DNA of 64,000 bases from Paraplanobispora siamensis. GTDB lineage: Bacteria; Actinomycetota; Actinomycetes; Streptosporangiales; Streptosporangiaceae. The stretch lies in the NCBI RefSeq assembly GCF_016863175.1, contig NZ_BOOJ01000070.1, forward strand, positions 1-64,000, read 5' to 3'. The notes under the pieces were generated by a model. The model saw only the letters and a program-made list of their open reading frames with translations, did not search any database and was not told the origin of the DNA. The translations under genes were made by a program, and so were the position numbers. Shown here one piece after another: positions 1 through 13,288 of this stretch (positions within the stretch are counted from its first letter, which is position 1; the number at the start of each line of letters is the position of its first letter).

Positions 1-1
1 C

Positions 2-3003
<3,002 letters not shown>

Positions 3004-3221
3004 GGCGCGCCCGCCTCCGCTTCCCGCACGGCGATGACGACGGGGCGGGAATGAGACGCGGTCGTCCGGTGCTGGAATGAGGCGCGACCGTCCGGCGCGG
3101 GGGCAGGGTGCCTGCGTCCGGTGCGGGAGCGAGGTCCGTCCGGCATGTTCGCATTCTGGAAGTAACGGCCGCCCACCCGGTGTGTTCGCATTCTGGGAGT
3201 GGCGGTTACCCGCCCGAAGCG
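3004..3221. other. Intergenic region with degenerate direct repeats
   Basis: Non-coding stretch before the rib promoter. It holds two near-identical 25-mers (3048-3072 and 3074-3098, sharing GGAATGAG.CGCG..CGTCCGG.GC) and a second pair of 22-mers (3146-3167 and 3183-3204, sharing TGTTCGCATTCTGG.AGT..CG). No convincing small gene was seen here. The function of the repeats is unknown. Confidence 0.6.
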
Positions 3222-3251
3222 TTGACCAAGCGCTCGCTTGGTCCATATGCT
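3222..3251 (+). promoter_or_regulatory. Candidate rib operon promoter with perfect 20-bp palindromic operator
   Basis: TTGACC (3222-3227) and TATGCT (3246-3251) with an 18-nt spacer form a good sigma-70-type promoter upstream of the FMN riboswitch. The spacer is largely a perfect inverted repeat, GACCAAGCG-CT-CGCTTGGTC (3224-3243), which overlaps the -35 box. Palindromes of this size and base pattern are typical of TetR-family operators. The regulator is not encoded in the visible neighbourhood. The promoter is sequence-predicted only. Confidence 0.6.
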
Positions 3252-3340
3252 AAGACCTGTTCCGTCCGGTTTGCCGGGCGTGGCACACTGATAAACGGGA
3301 GCGAGCCCTGTGCGGCGCGCGACCAACGAAACAGAGCTGC

Positions 3341-3470
3341 GTGCTCCGGGGTCGGTGAAATTCCGAACCGGCGGTTAAAGTCCGCGACCCGGTCGAAGCC
3401 ATCGACCGGTTGACCCGGTGAAATTCCGGGACCGACGGTTAAAGTCCGGATGGGAGGAAGCGCGCGAGCG
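3341..3470 (+). ncRNA. FMN riboswitch (RFN element)
   Basis: The region carries the conserved RFN blocks in order: CTCCGGGGTCGGTGAAATTCC, ACCGGCGGTTAAAGTCCGCGACCC, a variable hairpin arm (GTCGAAGCCATCGAC), GGTTGACCCGGTGAAATTCC, GACCGACGGTTAAAGTCCGG and ATGGGAGGAAGCGCGCGAG. It binds FMN and turns the riboflavin operon off when flavin is plentiful. It ends about 100 nt before the ribD start, with no U-tract terminator in between. Control of translation initiation is therefore more likely than attenuation here, which is an inference. Confidence 0.93.
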
Positions 3471-3569
3471 GAGAGTGCCGTCCAGGCACCCTCCGCTGAC
3501 GGGATCTGTGCACCCGTCGTCCCCGGGGCCCGCCGTGGCAGAAAGCTACTGGCGAGTAGGAGACCCGGG

Positions 3570-4754
3570 TTGAGTCAGCCGATCCCCCGCGACGAGCCGC
3601 CGCCCGCCGGGCGCGCGGCCGACCTGGCCCACATGCGCAGGGCCGTCGAGCTGGCCGCGCGCGGACACGGCACCACCAGCCCGAACCCCGTCGTCGGCTG
3701 CGTCGTCCTGGACGCCTCCGGACGCGTCGCCGGAGAGGGGTTCCACGCCTACGCCGGAGGGCCGCACGCCGAGGTGGTCGCGCTGCGCGCCGCCGGAGAG
3801 CGGGCCCGCGGCGGCACCGCCTACGTCACCCTCGAACCGTGCGACCACACCGGCCGGACCGGGCCCTGCTCGGCCGCCCTGCTGGAGGCGGGCGTCGCCC
3901 GCGTCGTCGTGGCGGTCGGCGACCCCAACCCGGTGGCCGCCGGCGGGGCCGGCCGGCTGCGCGCGCACGGCGTCGTCGTCGAGTCCGGCGTGCTCGCCGA
4001 GGAGGCCGAACGGGGCAACGCCGAGTGGCTGACCTCGGTGCGGCTGGGCCGCCCCCACCTCACCTGGAAGTACGCCGCCACGCTGGACGGCCGCTCCGCC
4101 GCCGCCGACGGCACCAGCCAGTGGATCACCTCGCCCGAGTCCCGCGCCGACGTGCACCGTCTCCGGGCCGGAGCGGACGCGATCATCGCGGGCGTGGGCA
4201 CCGTCCTGGCCGACGACCCCCGGCTCACCGCCCGCCCGTCCGGCGACGCCCCCGATCCCGGCGCGGGGCGGCGCCTGCTGCGCGTGATCGTCGACAGCGA
4301 CGGCCGGACCCCGGTCTCGGCCCGGGTCTTGGACGGCGGCGCCCCCACGCTGGTGGCGGTCGCCCACGACGCCCGCGCGACGGAGCTGGAGGCCAGGGCC
4401 AAGGAACTGGGCCGGCTCGGAGCCGACGGGGCGGCCGAGGTGGTACGGCTGCCGCGGCGGGAGCCGTACGGGATCGACCTGCACGCGCTCCTGGCCGAGC
4501 TGCACCGCCGCCAGGTCGTCAGCGCGCTGCTGGAGGGCGGGCCCACCCTGGCGGGCTCCTTCGTGCGGGAGGGCCTGCTCGACCGGGTCGTCGGCTATCT
4601 CGCCCCGGCGCTCCTGGGCGAGGGCGCCGCCGCGCTCGGCCCGGCGGGCGTCACGACGATCGCCGGGATCCACCGCCTGGAGCTTGAGGATGTCACCCCC
4701 ATCGGGCCGGACCTGCGTCTGACCGCCCGGCCGGCACCACTGAAGGAGAAGTGA
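3570..4754 (+). CDS. ribD: Bifunctional riboflavin biosynthesis deaminase/reductase RibD
   Basis: A 394-residue enzyme for the second and third steps of riboflavin synthesis: deamination of the pyrimidine intermediate and NADPH-dependent reduction of its ribosyl side chain. Residues 20-145 are a cytidine-deaminase-type zinc domain with HAE (His66, Glu68) and PC.HTGRTGPC (Cys91, Cys100). From about residue 165 (RPHLTWKYAATLDGRSA) a DHFR-like reductase domain follows, with GVGTVLADDPRLT and LLEGGPTLAGSF motifs. I chose the TTG start at 3570 because AGGAGA lies 6 nt upstream; an earlier in-frame start at 3450 would lie inside the riboswitch. It is the first gene of the FMN-controlled operon. Confidence 0.95.
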   Translation: MSQPIPRDEPPPAGRAADLAHMRRAVELAARGHGTTSPNPVVGCVVLDASGRVAGEGFHAYAGGPHAEVVALRAAGERARGGTAYVTLEPCDHTGRTGPCSAALLEAGVARVVVAVGDPNPVAAGGAGRLRAHGVVVESGVLAEEAERGNAEWLTSVRLGRPHLTWKYAATLDGRSAAADGTSQWITSPESRADVHRLRAGADAIIAGVGTVLADDPRLTARPSGDAPDPGAGRRLLRVIVDSDGRTPVSARVLDGGAPTLVAVAHDARATELEARAKELGRLGADGAAEVVRLPRREPYGIDLHALLAELHRRQVVSALLEGGPTLAGSFVREGLLDRVVGYLAPALLGEGAAALGPAGVTTIAGIHRLELEDVTPIGPDLRLTARPAPLKEK

Positions 4755-4756
4755 TC

Positions 4757-5365
4757 ATGTTCACCGGAATCATCGAAGAGCTGGGGGAGATATCCTCCGT
4801 CGAGCCGTTGCGGGACGCCGCCAGGCTGGCCGTGCGCGGCAAGGTGGTCACCGCCGACGCCGGGCACGGCGACTCGATCGCCGTCAACGGCGTCTGCCTG
4901 ACCGTGGTGGACGTCGACGGCGAGGTGTTCACCGCCGACGTGATGAAGGAGACCCTGGACCGCAGCAGCCTGGGGGCGCTGCGACCCGGCTCGCGGGTCA
5001 ACCTCGAGCGCGCCGTCCGCGCCGACCAGCGCCTCGGCGGGCACATCGTGCAGGGCCACGTGGACGGCACCGGTGAGCTGCTGTCGCGGGAGCCGGCCGA
5101 GCACTGGGAGGTCGTGCGGATCTCGCTGCCGGCCGGGCTGAACCGCTACGTGGTCGAGAAGGGCTCCATCGCGGTGGACGGCGTCAGCCTCACCGTGGCC
5201 GGGGTGGACGACGAGTCGTTCTCGGTCAGCCTGATCCCGACCACCCTGGAGCTGACCACCCTGGGCGCCAAGCAGCCCGGCGACCCGGTCAACCTCGAGG
5301 TCGACGTGATCGCCAAGCACGTGGAGAAGCTCGTCGGCGCCTACGTCCCGGGAGGCCGGGCATGA
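4757..5365 (+). CDS. ribE: Riboflavin synthase alpha chain
   Basis: 202 residues. It catalyses dismutation of two 6,7-dimethyl-8-ribityllumazine molecules to riboflavin, the last step of the pathway. The canonical MFTGIIEELG start is at the ATG 2 nt after the ribD stop, with AAGGAG 8 nt upstream; an in-frame GTG at 4751 is too close to that site. The two lumazine-binding repeats are visible as GDSIAVNGVCLTVVD and KGSIAVDGVSLTVAG, with GGHIVQGHVDGTG between them. The length is normal for the family. Confidence 0.95.
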   Translation: MFTGIIEELGEISSVEPLRDAARLAVRGKVVTADAGHGDSIAVNGVCLTVVDVDGEVFTADVMKETLDRSSLGALRPGSRVNLERAVRADQRLGGHIVQGHVDGTGELLSREPAEHWEVVRISLPAGLNRYVVEKGSIAVDGVSLTVAGVDDESFSVSLIPTTLELTTLGAKQPGDPVNLEVDVIAKHVEKLVGAYVPGGRA

Positions 5366-6020
5366 ACTGGGCCGAAGCGGGATTCGAGTTGTTCGGGGTC
5401 CACGTCCTGTGGACCGACCTGGTCGGCAACATCGCCGCGCTGGCCACCGTGCTGCTGGCCATCCGCAAGTCGATCTGGACCTGGCCGGTGCAGCTGACCG
5501 GCTCGGTGCTGCTGCTGATCGCCTCGATCAGCGCGCACATCACCGGCAACGCGCTCAAGCAGGTGATGTTCGGCGTGCTGGCCGTCTACGGCTGGTGGAA
5601 GTGGGCGCGCGGCACCCAGGGCGGCCAGGAGCTGGCCGTACGGCCCGCGACCGGGCGTGAACGCCTCGGGCTGGTCGCGGCCATGATCGCCGGCACCGCC
5701 GTGGTGGGCGTGCTGTTCTACCTCTTCAAGCTGTCGTGGGCCGCGAACACGCCGGGGATCGAGGGGTACGCCCTCGTCGCCGCCGACGCCTACATCTTCG
5801 TGGGCAGCGCCGTGGCCACCTGGGCGCAGGGCCGGGCCCTGGTCGACTTCTGGATCATCTGGGTCGCGGTCGACCTGGTCGGCGTGCCGCTGGCGTTCAG
5901 CTCCGGGCTGGTGGTCTCCGGAGCCGTCTACGGCATCTTCTTCGTGCTCGTTCTCATCGGATTCGCCAACTGGCTCAAGGAGTACCGCTCCCGGGCCCTG
6001 CTCGTCCCCAAGGAGGCAGT

Positions 6021-6024
<4 letters not shown>
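5362..6024 (+). CDS. PnuC-family transporter, probable riboflavin or ribonucleoside importer
   Basis: 220-residue integral membrane protein with about seven hydrophobic segments and PnuC-family hallmarks such as [30 protein letters not shown] and [15 protein letters not shown]. The ATG overlaps the ribE stop by 4 nt. PnuC proteins facilitate diffusion of nicotinamide riboside, whereas some actinobacterial homologues under FMN control (PnuX type) take up riboflavin. The position inside an FMN-riboswitch operon between ribE and ribBA argues for a flavin substrate, but sequence alone does not decide it. Confidence 0.85.
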
Positions 6025-7723
<1,699 letters not shown>

Positions 7724-7868
7724 TCCGGACCGGGCGCCCGGTTCCCGTGTGACCTGCGGAGCCGGGCGTCGCGCGGGGAACGGTGGCGGCGCGGAGGGCG
7801 GCCGGGGGGTGCGGTAGGTTTTTCGTCCGGTGGCCGACCGGCCGCAGTCCCGGAGGAAAGTGATCACC

Positions 7869-8327
7869 GTGAGTTCCGACAGGGTCCCCGCGCCAGCCCT
7901 GCCCGTCGTGTGGCGGCCGAAGGTGGGCCCGATCGTGGCGTACGGCCTGGCCGTGCTGCTCATGCTGGGGGCCGTGGCGATGGCGGTCTTCCTGCCGCCG
8001 CCGTTCACGATCGTCGACAAGATCGCGGTGGTGGCGCTGGCCGGGCTGATCTCCTGGGTGCTGCACCTGCTGGGCCGCTGCCGTGTGGAGGCCGACGAGC
8101 GCGGCATCACCCTGTTCAACGTCCTGAAGGTGCACCGCTACGAGTGGCCCGAGGTGATCGCGGTCACCCTGACCGAGAGCGAGCCCTGGGCGAAGATCGA
8201 CTTCTCCGACGGGATGACCATCGGGGCCATGGGCCTGCAGGGCTCGGAGAAGGAGCGGACCGTGCACCAGGTCCGGGAGCTGGCCGCGCTCATCCGCGAG
8301 CGCGGCGAGGCCGGCGACTCCCGCTGA
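7869..8327 (+). CDS. PH-domain-like membrane protein next to rib operon
   Basis: 152 residues. The start is the GTG at 7869, 11 nt after GGAGGA; GTGs at 7830 and 7860 are poorly placed. Two hydrophobic segments (GPIVAYGLAVLLMLGAVAMAVFL and IVDKIAVVALAGLISWVLHLL) are followed by a PH-like cytosolic part with CRVEADERGITLFNVLKVHRYEWPEVIAVTLTE. This layout is common in small actinobacterial proteins that follow ribH; no function is established. It lies 145 nt after ribH, so it may have its own promoter. Confidence 0.85.
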   Translation: MSSDRVPAPALPVVWRPKVGPIVAYGLAVLLMLGAVAMAVFLPPPFTIVDKIAVVALAGLISWVLHLLGRCRVEADERGITLFNVLKVHRYEWPEVIAVTLTESEPWAKIDFSDGMTIGAMGLQGSEKERTVHQVRELAALIRERGEAGDSR

Positions 8328-8459
8328 CCCCCGCTCCCCGACCCCGCCACCCTGACCCCGTCGCGGCCGGTGGCGGCGTGACCGCGTGCCGGTGCGGCGG
8401 GCCGGGTCCCCGGGGCTTTGCGGTCCTGCCCGCGGCTCTCCGGTCTGTGACCTCCCGGC

Positions 8460-9128
8460 TCAGGTCTCCTCGGAGAAGCGCTCGGTCTTCTCGGTGTCGC
8501 CCGCGACGAGCAGGGTGTCGCCGTGCTGGACGAGGGTGTCCGAGGTGGCGTAGGTGAACCCGGAGCCGGACTTCTTGATCCCGACGATGGTCACGCCGTA
8601 CGTCGAGCGGATGCCCAGCTCGCCGAGCGTCTTGCCGTCGGCCCAGGTCGGAGCCTTGGTCTTGACCAGGGCGTAGTCCTCGTCGATCTCGACGAAGTCG
8701 AGCATCCGGCCGGTGACCAGGTGGGCGACCCGCTCGCCCATGTCCGCCTCTGGCTGCACCACGTGGTGGGCGCCGACCCGCCGCAGGATCCGGCCGTGCT
8801 GGTGGCTGATCGCCTTGGCCCAGATGTCGGCCACGCCGAGATCGACCAGGATCGAGGTGGTCAGGACGCTGGACTCGATGTTGGTGCCGATGCCGACCAC
8901 GGCCCGGCCGAACTCGGCGATGCCCAGCTGCTCCATCGCGTCGGGGTCGGTGGAGTCGGCCTGGACGACGTGGGTGAGCTGCCCGGAGAACTCCTGCACG
9001 TTCCGGGAGTCGCTGTCCACGCCGAGCACCTCGATGTCCCGCGCGGCCAGCTCGGCGGCCAGCGCCCCGCCGAACCGTCCCAGACCGATGACCACCACCG
9101 CATCGCCGCGGTTGTTCTTGTCAGCCAA
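8460..9128 (-). CDS. ktrA: Potassium uptake regulatory subunit (TrkA/KtrA, RCK domains)
   Basis: 222 residues on the minus strand. The TTG start gives LADKNNRGDAVVVIGLGRFGG and has GGAGGAG 10 nt upstream. RCK-N (Rossmann fold, GLGRFGGALA, with acidic VLGVDSDSRNVQ) is followed by RCK-C (residues about 135-215, LGELGIRSTYGVTIVGIKK). It forms the cytoplasmic nucleotide-binding ring that gates the KtrB channel. It overlaps the end of ktrB by 8 nt and is translated after it. Confidence 0.92.
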   Translation of the reverse strand: MADKNNRGDAVVVIGLGRFGGALAAELAARDIEVLGVDSDSRNVQEFSGQLTHVVQADSTDPDAMEQLGIAEFGRAVVGIGTNIESSVLTTSILVDLGVADIWAKAISHQHGRILRRVGAHHVVQPEADMGERVAHLVTGRMLDFVEIDEDYALVKTKAPTWADGKTLGELGIRSTYGVTIVGIKKSGSGFTYATSDTLVQHGDTLLVAGDTEKTERFSEET

Positions 9129-10461
9129 CGAGGGGTCGCTCCTCCGGATAGCGGAACCTGCGGGTCTGGACGTGCAGCGCGAGCGCGGCACCGAGGGTCA
9201 CCGGGCCCAGGCGCCCGACGAACATCAGGGCGGTCAGGACGAGGTGCCCGGCGGGGCCGACCTGGGCGGTGATCCCCGTGGACAGGCCCACCGTGCCGAA
9301 CGCCGAGACCACCTCGAACAGTACGCGGTCGAGGGTGAAGGGTGTGAGCATCATCATGACCAACGTGCCCGAGACCACGGCGGCCACACTCGCCAGGGCG
9401 ATCGTCAGCGCCTGCCGCTGCAACTGCTCGGAGATGCGCCGCCGGCCCGCCGTGACGTCGGGCTCGCCGCGCAGCTCGGCCAGGATGACGTAGCCCAGCA
9501 GCGCGAACGTGGTCACCTTGATGCCGCCGCCGGTGCTGGCGCTGCCCGCGCCGATGAACATCAGCACGTCGCTGACCAGCCAGGTGTTCTCGTGCATCTG
9601 GGAGGTGTCGACGGAGTTCAGGCCGCCGCTGCGGGTCATCGCGCTGTGGAAGAACCCGGCCAGGATGCGCAGGCCCGGGGTGAGCGGGCCGAACGTCTTG
9701 GGGTTGTTCCACTCCAGGATCGTGACGACCAGGGCGCCGCCGAACAGCAGGATCGCCGTCATCCCCAGCGTGATCTTGGCGTGCAGCGACCACCGGGAGG
9801 GCCGCCGCCAGTTCTTGCGCAGCACCGCGTAGACGGGGAAGCCGAGGCCCCCGGCGACCACGGCCAGCGCCAGCGGCAGGCAGATCCACACATCCTCGAC
9901 GAAACGCATGATGCTGTCGGGCCACAGGGCGAACCCGGCGTTGGTGAACGCCGAGACCGCGTGGAAGACGCCCAGGTACAGGGCCCTGCCGAACGGCTCG
10001 CCGTATCCGATCACGAAGCGGGCGGTGAGGACCGCGGCCGTCAGAGCCTCCACCACCAGGGTCACCTTGGCGACGCCCGCGATCACCTGGCGGACGTCGC
10101 CCGGACCCAGCGTCTTGGTCTCGGCCTGGGTGTTGAGCCGCGCGCGCAGCCCCAGCTTCCCCGAGACGATCAGCGCCAGGATCGAGGCGAGCGACATGAT
10201 GCCGAAACCGCCGATCTGGATCAGCACCAGGATCACGACCTCGCCGAAGGTCGACCAGTGCCCGGCGGTGTCGAGCACGGCTAGGCCGGTGACGCAGACC
10301 GCGGAGGCCGCGGTGAACAGGGCGGAGGTCCACGAGGTCCGCTCGCCGCCCTCCACTGCGACGGGCAGCGAGAGCAGCGCCGTACCCAGGAGGATCACCG
10401 CGCTGAACGCGAAGACGACGACCCTCGACGGGGTGTTGATCTGTAGTGACCGGTACCTCAC
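9121..10461 (-). CDS. ktrB: Potassium uptake membrane subunit (TrkH/KtrB family)
   Basis: 446 residues, multi-pass membrane protein. Four pore-loop regions of the SKT superfamily can be picked out: TAASAVCVTGLAV, HAVSAFTNAGFAL, SAMTRSGGLNSVD and SAFGTVGLSTGIT, each with the conserved glycine. It forms the K+ translocating unit with KtrA, encoded downstream. The GTG start follows a -10-like TATCCT by exactly 6 nt, which suggests a leaderless transcript. A divergent leaderless promoter serves the gene at 10586. Confidence 0.93.
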   Translation of the reverse strand: MRYRSLQINTPSRVVVFAFSAVILLGTALLSLPVAVEGGERTSWTSALFTAASAVCVTGLAVLDTAGHWSTFGEVVILVLIQIGGFGIMSLASILALIVSGKLGLRARLNTQAETKTLGPGDVRQVIAGVAKVTLVVEALTAAVLTARFVIGYGEPFGRALYLGVFHAVSAFTNAGFALWPDSIMRFVEDVWICLPLALAVVAGGLGFPVYAVLRKNWRRPSRWSLHAKITLGMTAILLFGGALVVTILEWNNPKTFGPLTPGLRILAGFFHSAMTRSGGLNSVDTSQMHENTWLVSDVLMFIGAGSASTGGGIKVTTFALLGYVILAELRGEPDVTAGRRRISEQLQRQALTIALASVAAVVSGTLVMMMLTPFTLDRVLFEVVSAFGTVGLSTGITAQVGPAGHLVLTALMFVGRLGPVTLGAALALHVQTRRFRYPEERPLVG

Positions 10462-10585
10462 CGGGAGAGGATACGCCCTGCTCTGACCCGATCTCGATCA
10501 TTCCGCGATGACCACGCCGACCGTTGGCCGCATCCAGGCGGGCGTGCCCTGGCTCTGCGGGATCGCCGGGACGTAGCCTGAGGTC
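10462..10585. promoter_or_regulatory. Divergent leaderless promoter region between ktrB and coxD
   Basis: Reading minus, TATCCT (10468-10473) sits 6 nt before the ktrB GTG. Reading plus, TAGCCT (10574-10579) sits 6 nt before the coxD GTG. Neither gene has a clear Shine-Dalgarno sequence at the optimal distance. In actinobacteria this spacing marks transcription starting at the first base of the start codon. The -35 boxes are not obvious. Confidence 0.5.
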
Positions 10586-11482
10586 GTGCTGAGGCGGACA
10601 ATCACGGCATCGGATCTCGAGTCGCCCGGACAGCTCGCGGAGCTGCTCGACCGGGAGGCCTACCTGGCCGGTGAGGGGCTCGCCACGGCGGCCTTCCTCG
10701 CCCTGCGGATGGGCAGGCCCCTGTTCCTGGAGGGGGAGGCGGGGGTCGGCAAGACCGAGCTGGCCCGCACGCTGGCCGCCGTGCTGGACGCGCCGCTGAT
10801 CCGGCTGCAGTGCTACGAGGGGCTCGACGGCCCGCAGGTCCTCTACGACTGGGACTTCGCCCGCCAGCTCCTGCATCTCAAGGCCGCCGAGGCCGGCGGC
10901 GTCACCGACGCCGCCCGGCTGGAGGGCGAGGTCTACGACCGGCGCTTCCTGATCGCCCGGCCCCTGCTGAGGGCGCTGGAGACCCGGCCCTGCGTGCTGC
11001 TGATCGATGAGATCGACCGGGCCGACGTGGAGTTCGAGGCGATCCTGCTGGAGGTCCTGTCCGACTTCGCGATCTCCATCCCCGAGCTCGGCACGATCCG
11101 CGCGCAGGAGCCGCCGGTGGTCGTGCTGACCTCCAACCGCACCCGCGAGGTCCACGACGCGCTCAAGCGGCGCTGCCTCTACCACTGGCTGGAGCACCCG
11201 TCCTTCGAGCAGGAGGTGGCGATCCTGCTCAGAAGGCTCCCCGGGTGCTCGGAGACCCTGGCCGAGCAGGTCGCCAAGGCGGCCGGACGGCTCCGCGAGG
11301 CGGGCCTGGTCAAGCCGCCCGGGATCGCCGAGAGCCTCGACTGGACCGAGGCCCTGCTGACGCTCGGCGCGCGGGAGCTGGACCCCGGCCTGGCCGCCGC
11401 CACGCTGGGCGCGCTGCTCAAGCACCGAGAGGACCACGAGACCGTGCTGGCGAACGGGTTCTTCGGTGAGCCGCGCGGCTGA
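10586..11482 (+). CDS. coxD: CoxD-type AAA+ ATPase (MoxR family)
   Basis: 298 residues. Walker A is GEAGVGKTELA (about residues 51-61), Walker B VLLIDEIDRAD, sensor VVVLTSNRTREVHDALKRR. The sequence pattern (RLQCYEGLDGPQVLYDWDFARQLLHLK) is that of CoxD-like MoxR ATPases. In carbon monoxide dehydrogenase systems CoxD works with the VWA protein CoxE in sulfuration and maturation of the Mo-Cu active site. A VWA partner is encoded immediately downstream with a 17-nt overlap, but no hydroxylase subunit genes lie in the window. The client enzyme is therefore unknown. Confidence 0.85.
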   Translation: MLRRTITASDLESPGQLAELLDREAYLAGEGLATAAFLALRMGRPLFLEGEAGVGKTELARTLAAVLDAPLIRLQCYEGLDGPQVLYDWDFARQLLHLKAAEAGGVTDAARLEGEVYDRRFLIARPLLRALETRPCVLLIDEIDRADVEFEAILLEVLSDFAISIPELGTIRAQEPPVVVLTSNRTREVHDALKRRCLYHWLEHPSFEQEVAILLRRLPGCSETLAEQVAKAAGRLREAGLVKPPGIAESLDWTEALLTLGARELDPGLAAATLGALLKHREDHETVLANGFFGEPRG

Positions 11483-12680
11483 AGGCCGGGACGGCGGTCC
11501 CGCGGAGGCCGGCCGGGAGGCCGGTCCTGTGCAGGGTGGCCGGGGCGCAGGTTCCGCGGGGATGACGGCCGGGGAGCTGGTCACGGTCATGACGGGCTTC
11601 GCCAGGACGCTCCGGGCCGCGGGGGTGCCCGCCGACCACGAGCGCACCCAGAACATGATGCGCGCGCTGTCGCACCTGGACGCCGCCCGGCCCGGCGACG
11701 TCTACTGGGCCGGGCGGCTCACCCTGTGCGCCTCGGCCGACGACCTGCCCCGCTACGACCGGGTCTTCCACGCCTACTTCGGCGGCCTGCGGGCCGGGCG
11801 GGCCCGGCCGGCCGCGGTGGTCGTCACCCGGCACACCGCCCTGCTCTCGCGCGAGACCGGGGCGGTGGAGGAGGAGCGGCCCGCACTGAGCGCCGGGGCG
11901 AGCGCCACGGAGGTGCTGCGCCACCGCGACGTGGCCCGGATGAGCGCGGCGGAGCTGGCCGAGGCACACCGGCTGCTGGCCCTGCTGCGCGCCCCGCGGG
12001 AGCGGCGCGAGTCACGCCTGTTCAGGCCCTCGCGCCGGGGGCGCCTCGACGCCCGCCGGACGATCCGCGAGGCCCTGCGGCGCGGCGGGGAGACCGCCAG
12101 GCTCCGCTACCGCGCGCACCGCACCCGGCCGCGCCGCGTCGTGCTGCTGGTGGACGTGAGCGGGTCCATGACGCCCTACGCCGACACCCTGCTGCGCCTG
12201 GCCCACGCGCTGGTCAGGTCCGAGCCCCGGGCCACCGAGGCGTTCAGCGCGGGCACCCGCCTGACCCGCCTGACCGCCGAGCTGCGCCACCGCGACCCGG
12301 GCACGGCGATGGACGCCGTCTCGCGCGCCGTACCGGACTGGAGCGGCGGGACCAGGCTGGGCGAGGAACTGCGCAGGCTCCTGACCCTGGGCGACGCCCG
12401 GGGCGCGACGGTGGTGATCGCCTCCGACGGCTGGGAACGCGGTGACGTCTCGCTGCTCGCGGCGGAGATGGCCCGGCTGTCCCGTACGGCGCACAGGGTG
12501 ATCTGGGTCAACCCGCACAAGGGGCAGCCCGGCTACCAGCCGCTCACCGCGGGCATGCGCGCCGCGCTGCCGTACGTCGACGACTTCGTGGCCGGGCACA
12601 GCCTGGCCGCCTTCGAGGAGCTGGCCGGGCTGCTGGCGGGGCCGTACGCCCGGCGGCCACGGGAGGGGAGGCCCGGATGA
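11466..12680 (+). CDS. coxE: CoxE-like VWA domain protein
   Basis: 404 residues. The first 100 or so residues are CoxE-like (GFARTLRAAGVPADHERTQNMMRALSHLD), and the C-terminal part is a von Willebrand A domain with a full MIDAS motif DVSGSM and the downstream Thr/Asp region SGGTRLGEEL...VIASDGWERGD. It is the expected partner of the AAA+ ATPase upstream. The first 32 residues are low-complexity Gly/Ala; an ATG at 11562 (MTAGELV) could be the true start. Ribosome binding signals are weak at both. Confidence 0.83.
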   Translation: MSRAAEGRDGGPAEAGREAGPVQGGRGAGSAGMTAGELVTVMTGFARTLRAAGVPADHERTQNMMRALSHLDAARPGDVYWAGRLTLCASADDLPRYDRVFHAYFGGLRAGRARPAAVVVTRHTALLSRETGAVEEERPALSAGASATEVLRHRDVARMSAAELAEAHRLLALLRAPRERRESRLFRPSRRGRLDARRTIREALRRGGETARLRYRAHRTRPRRVVLLVDVSGSMTPYADTLLRLAHALVRSEPRATEAFSAGTRLTRLTAELRHRDPGTAMDAVSRAVPDWSGGTRLGEELRRLLTLGDARGATVVIASDGWERGDVSLLAAEMARLSRTAHRVIWVNPHKGQPGYQPLTAGMRAALPYVDDFVAGHSLAAFEELAGLLAGPYARRPREGRPG

Positions 12681-13240
12681 GACCGGGGATCGCGGGACTG
12701 CTGCTGGCGGCCGGGTCGGGGTCGCGGCTCGGCACCCCCAAGGCGCTGGTGGAGTTCCGGGGGGAGAGGCTGGTGGACCGGGGGGTCCGGCTGCTGCACG
12801 ACGGCGGCTGCCACCCGGTGGTGGTGGTGCTCGGCGCCGCGACCGTGCAGGTGCGCGGGGCGGTGGTCGTGCGCAACCCCGGCTGGGAGTCCGGGATGGG
12901 CTCCTCGCTGAGGGTCGGGCTGGCCGCGCTGCCGCCGGACGCCGGACACGTGGTGATCGCGCTGGTGGACCAGCCGCTCATCGGGGTGCCGGTGGTCGAA
13001 CGGCTCGTGCGGGCGGCGCGGGAGGGCGCCGAGGTCGCCGTCGCCACGTACGGCGGGGCGCCGCGCAACCCCGTGCTGATCGCCCGGGATCGTTTCGCGG
13101 AGGTGGCCGAGCTGGCCGTGGGCGACGTCGGGGCCCGGCCGTTCCTGCGCGCCCACCCCGAGCTGGTGGTCAAGGTGCCCTGCGACGACGTCGGCGACCC
13201 CGCCGACATCGACACCCCCGCGGACCTGGCGGGCCTGTGA
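12677..13240 (+). CDS. MobA-like nucleotidyltransferase (MocA/CoxI-type Mo cofactor cytidylyltransferase)
   Basis: 187 residues, ATG overlapping the previous stop by 4 nt. The N-terminus LLLAAGSGSRLGTPKALVEFRG is the nucleotide-binding loop of the MobA-like NTP transferase fold, and ALVDQPLI carries the metal-binding Asp region. Homologues that add CMP to molybdopterin (MocA) sit in operons with coxD/coxE-like genes, so this completes a molybdenum hydroxylase maturation set. GMP versus CMP specificity cannot be read with certainty. Confidence 0.82.
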   Translation: MRPGIAGLLLAAGSGSRLGTPKALVEFRGERLVDRGVRLLHDGGCHPVVVVLGAATVQVRGAVVVRNPGWESGMGSSLRVGLAALPPDAGHVVIALVDQPLIGVPVVERLVRAAREGAEVAVATYGGAPRNPVLIARDRFAEVAELAVGDVGARPFLRAHPELVVKVPCDDVGDPADIDTPADLAGL

Positions 13241-13288
13241 CGGACCCTGCGGCAGGTCCTGCGACGTCGGGGGTCTCGGGCGGGGCCG

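Noticed and set aside
8861-11656. 931-codon minus-strand frame across ktrB and coxD
   Set aside because: Shadow of ktrB and coxD in GC-rich DNA; no coherent protein domain.
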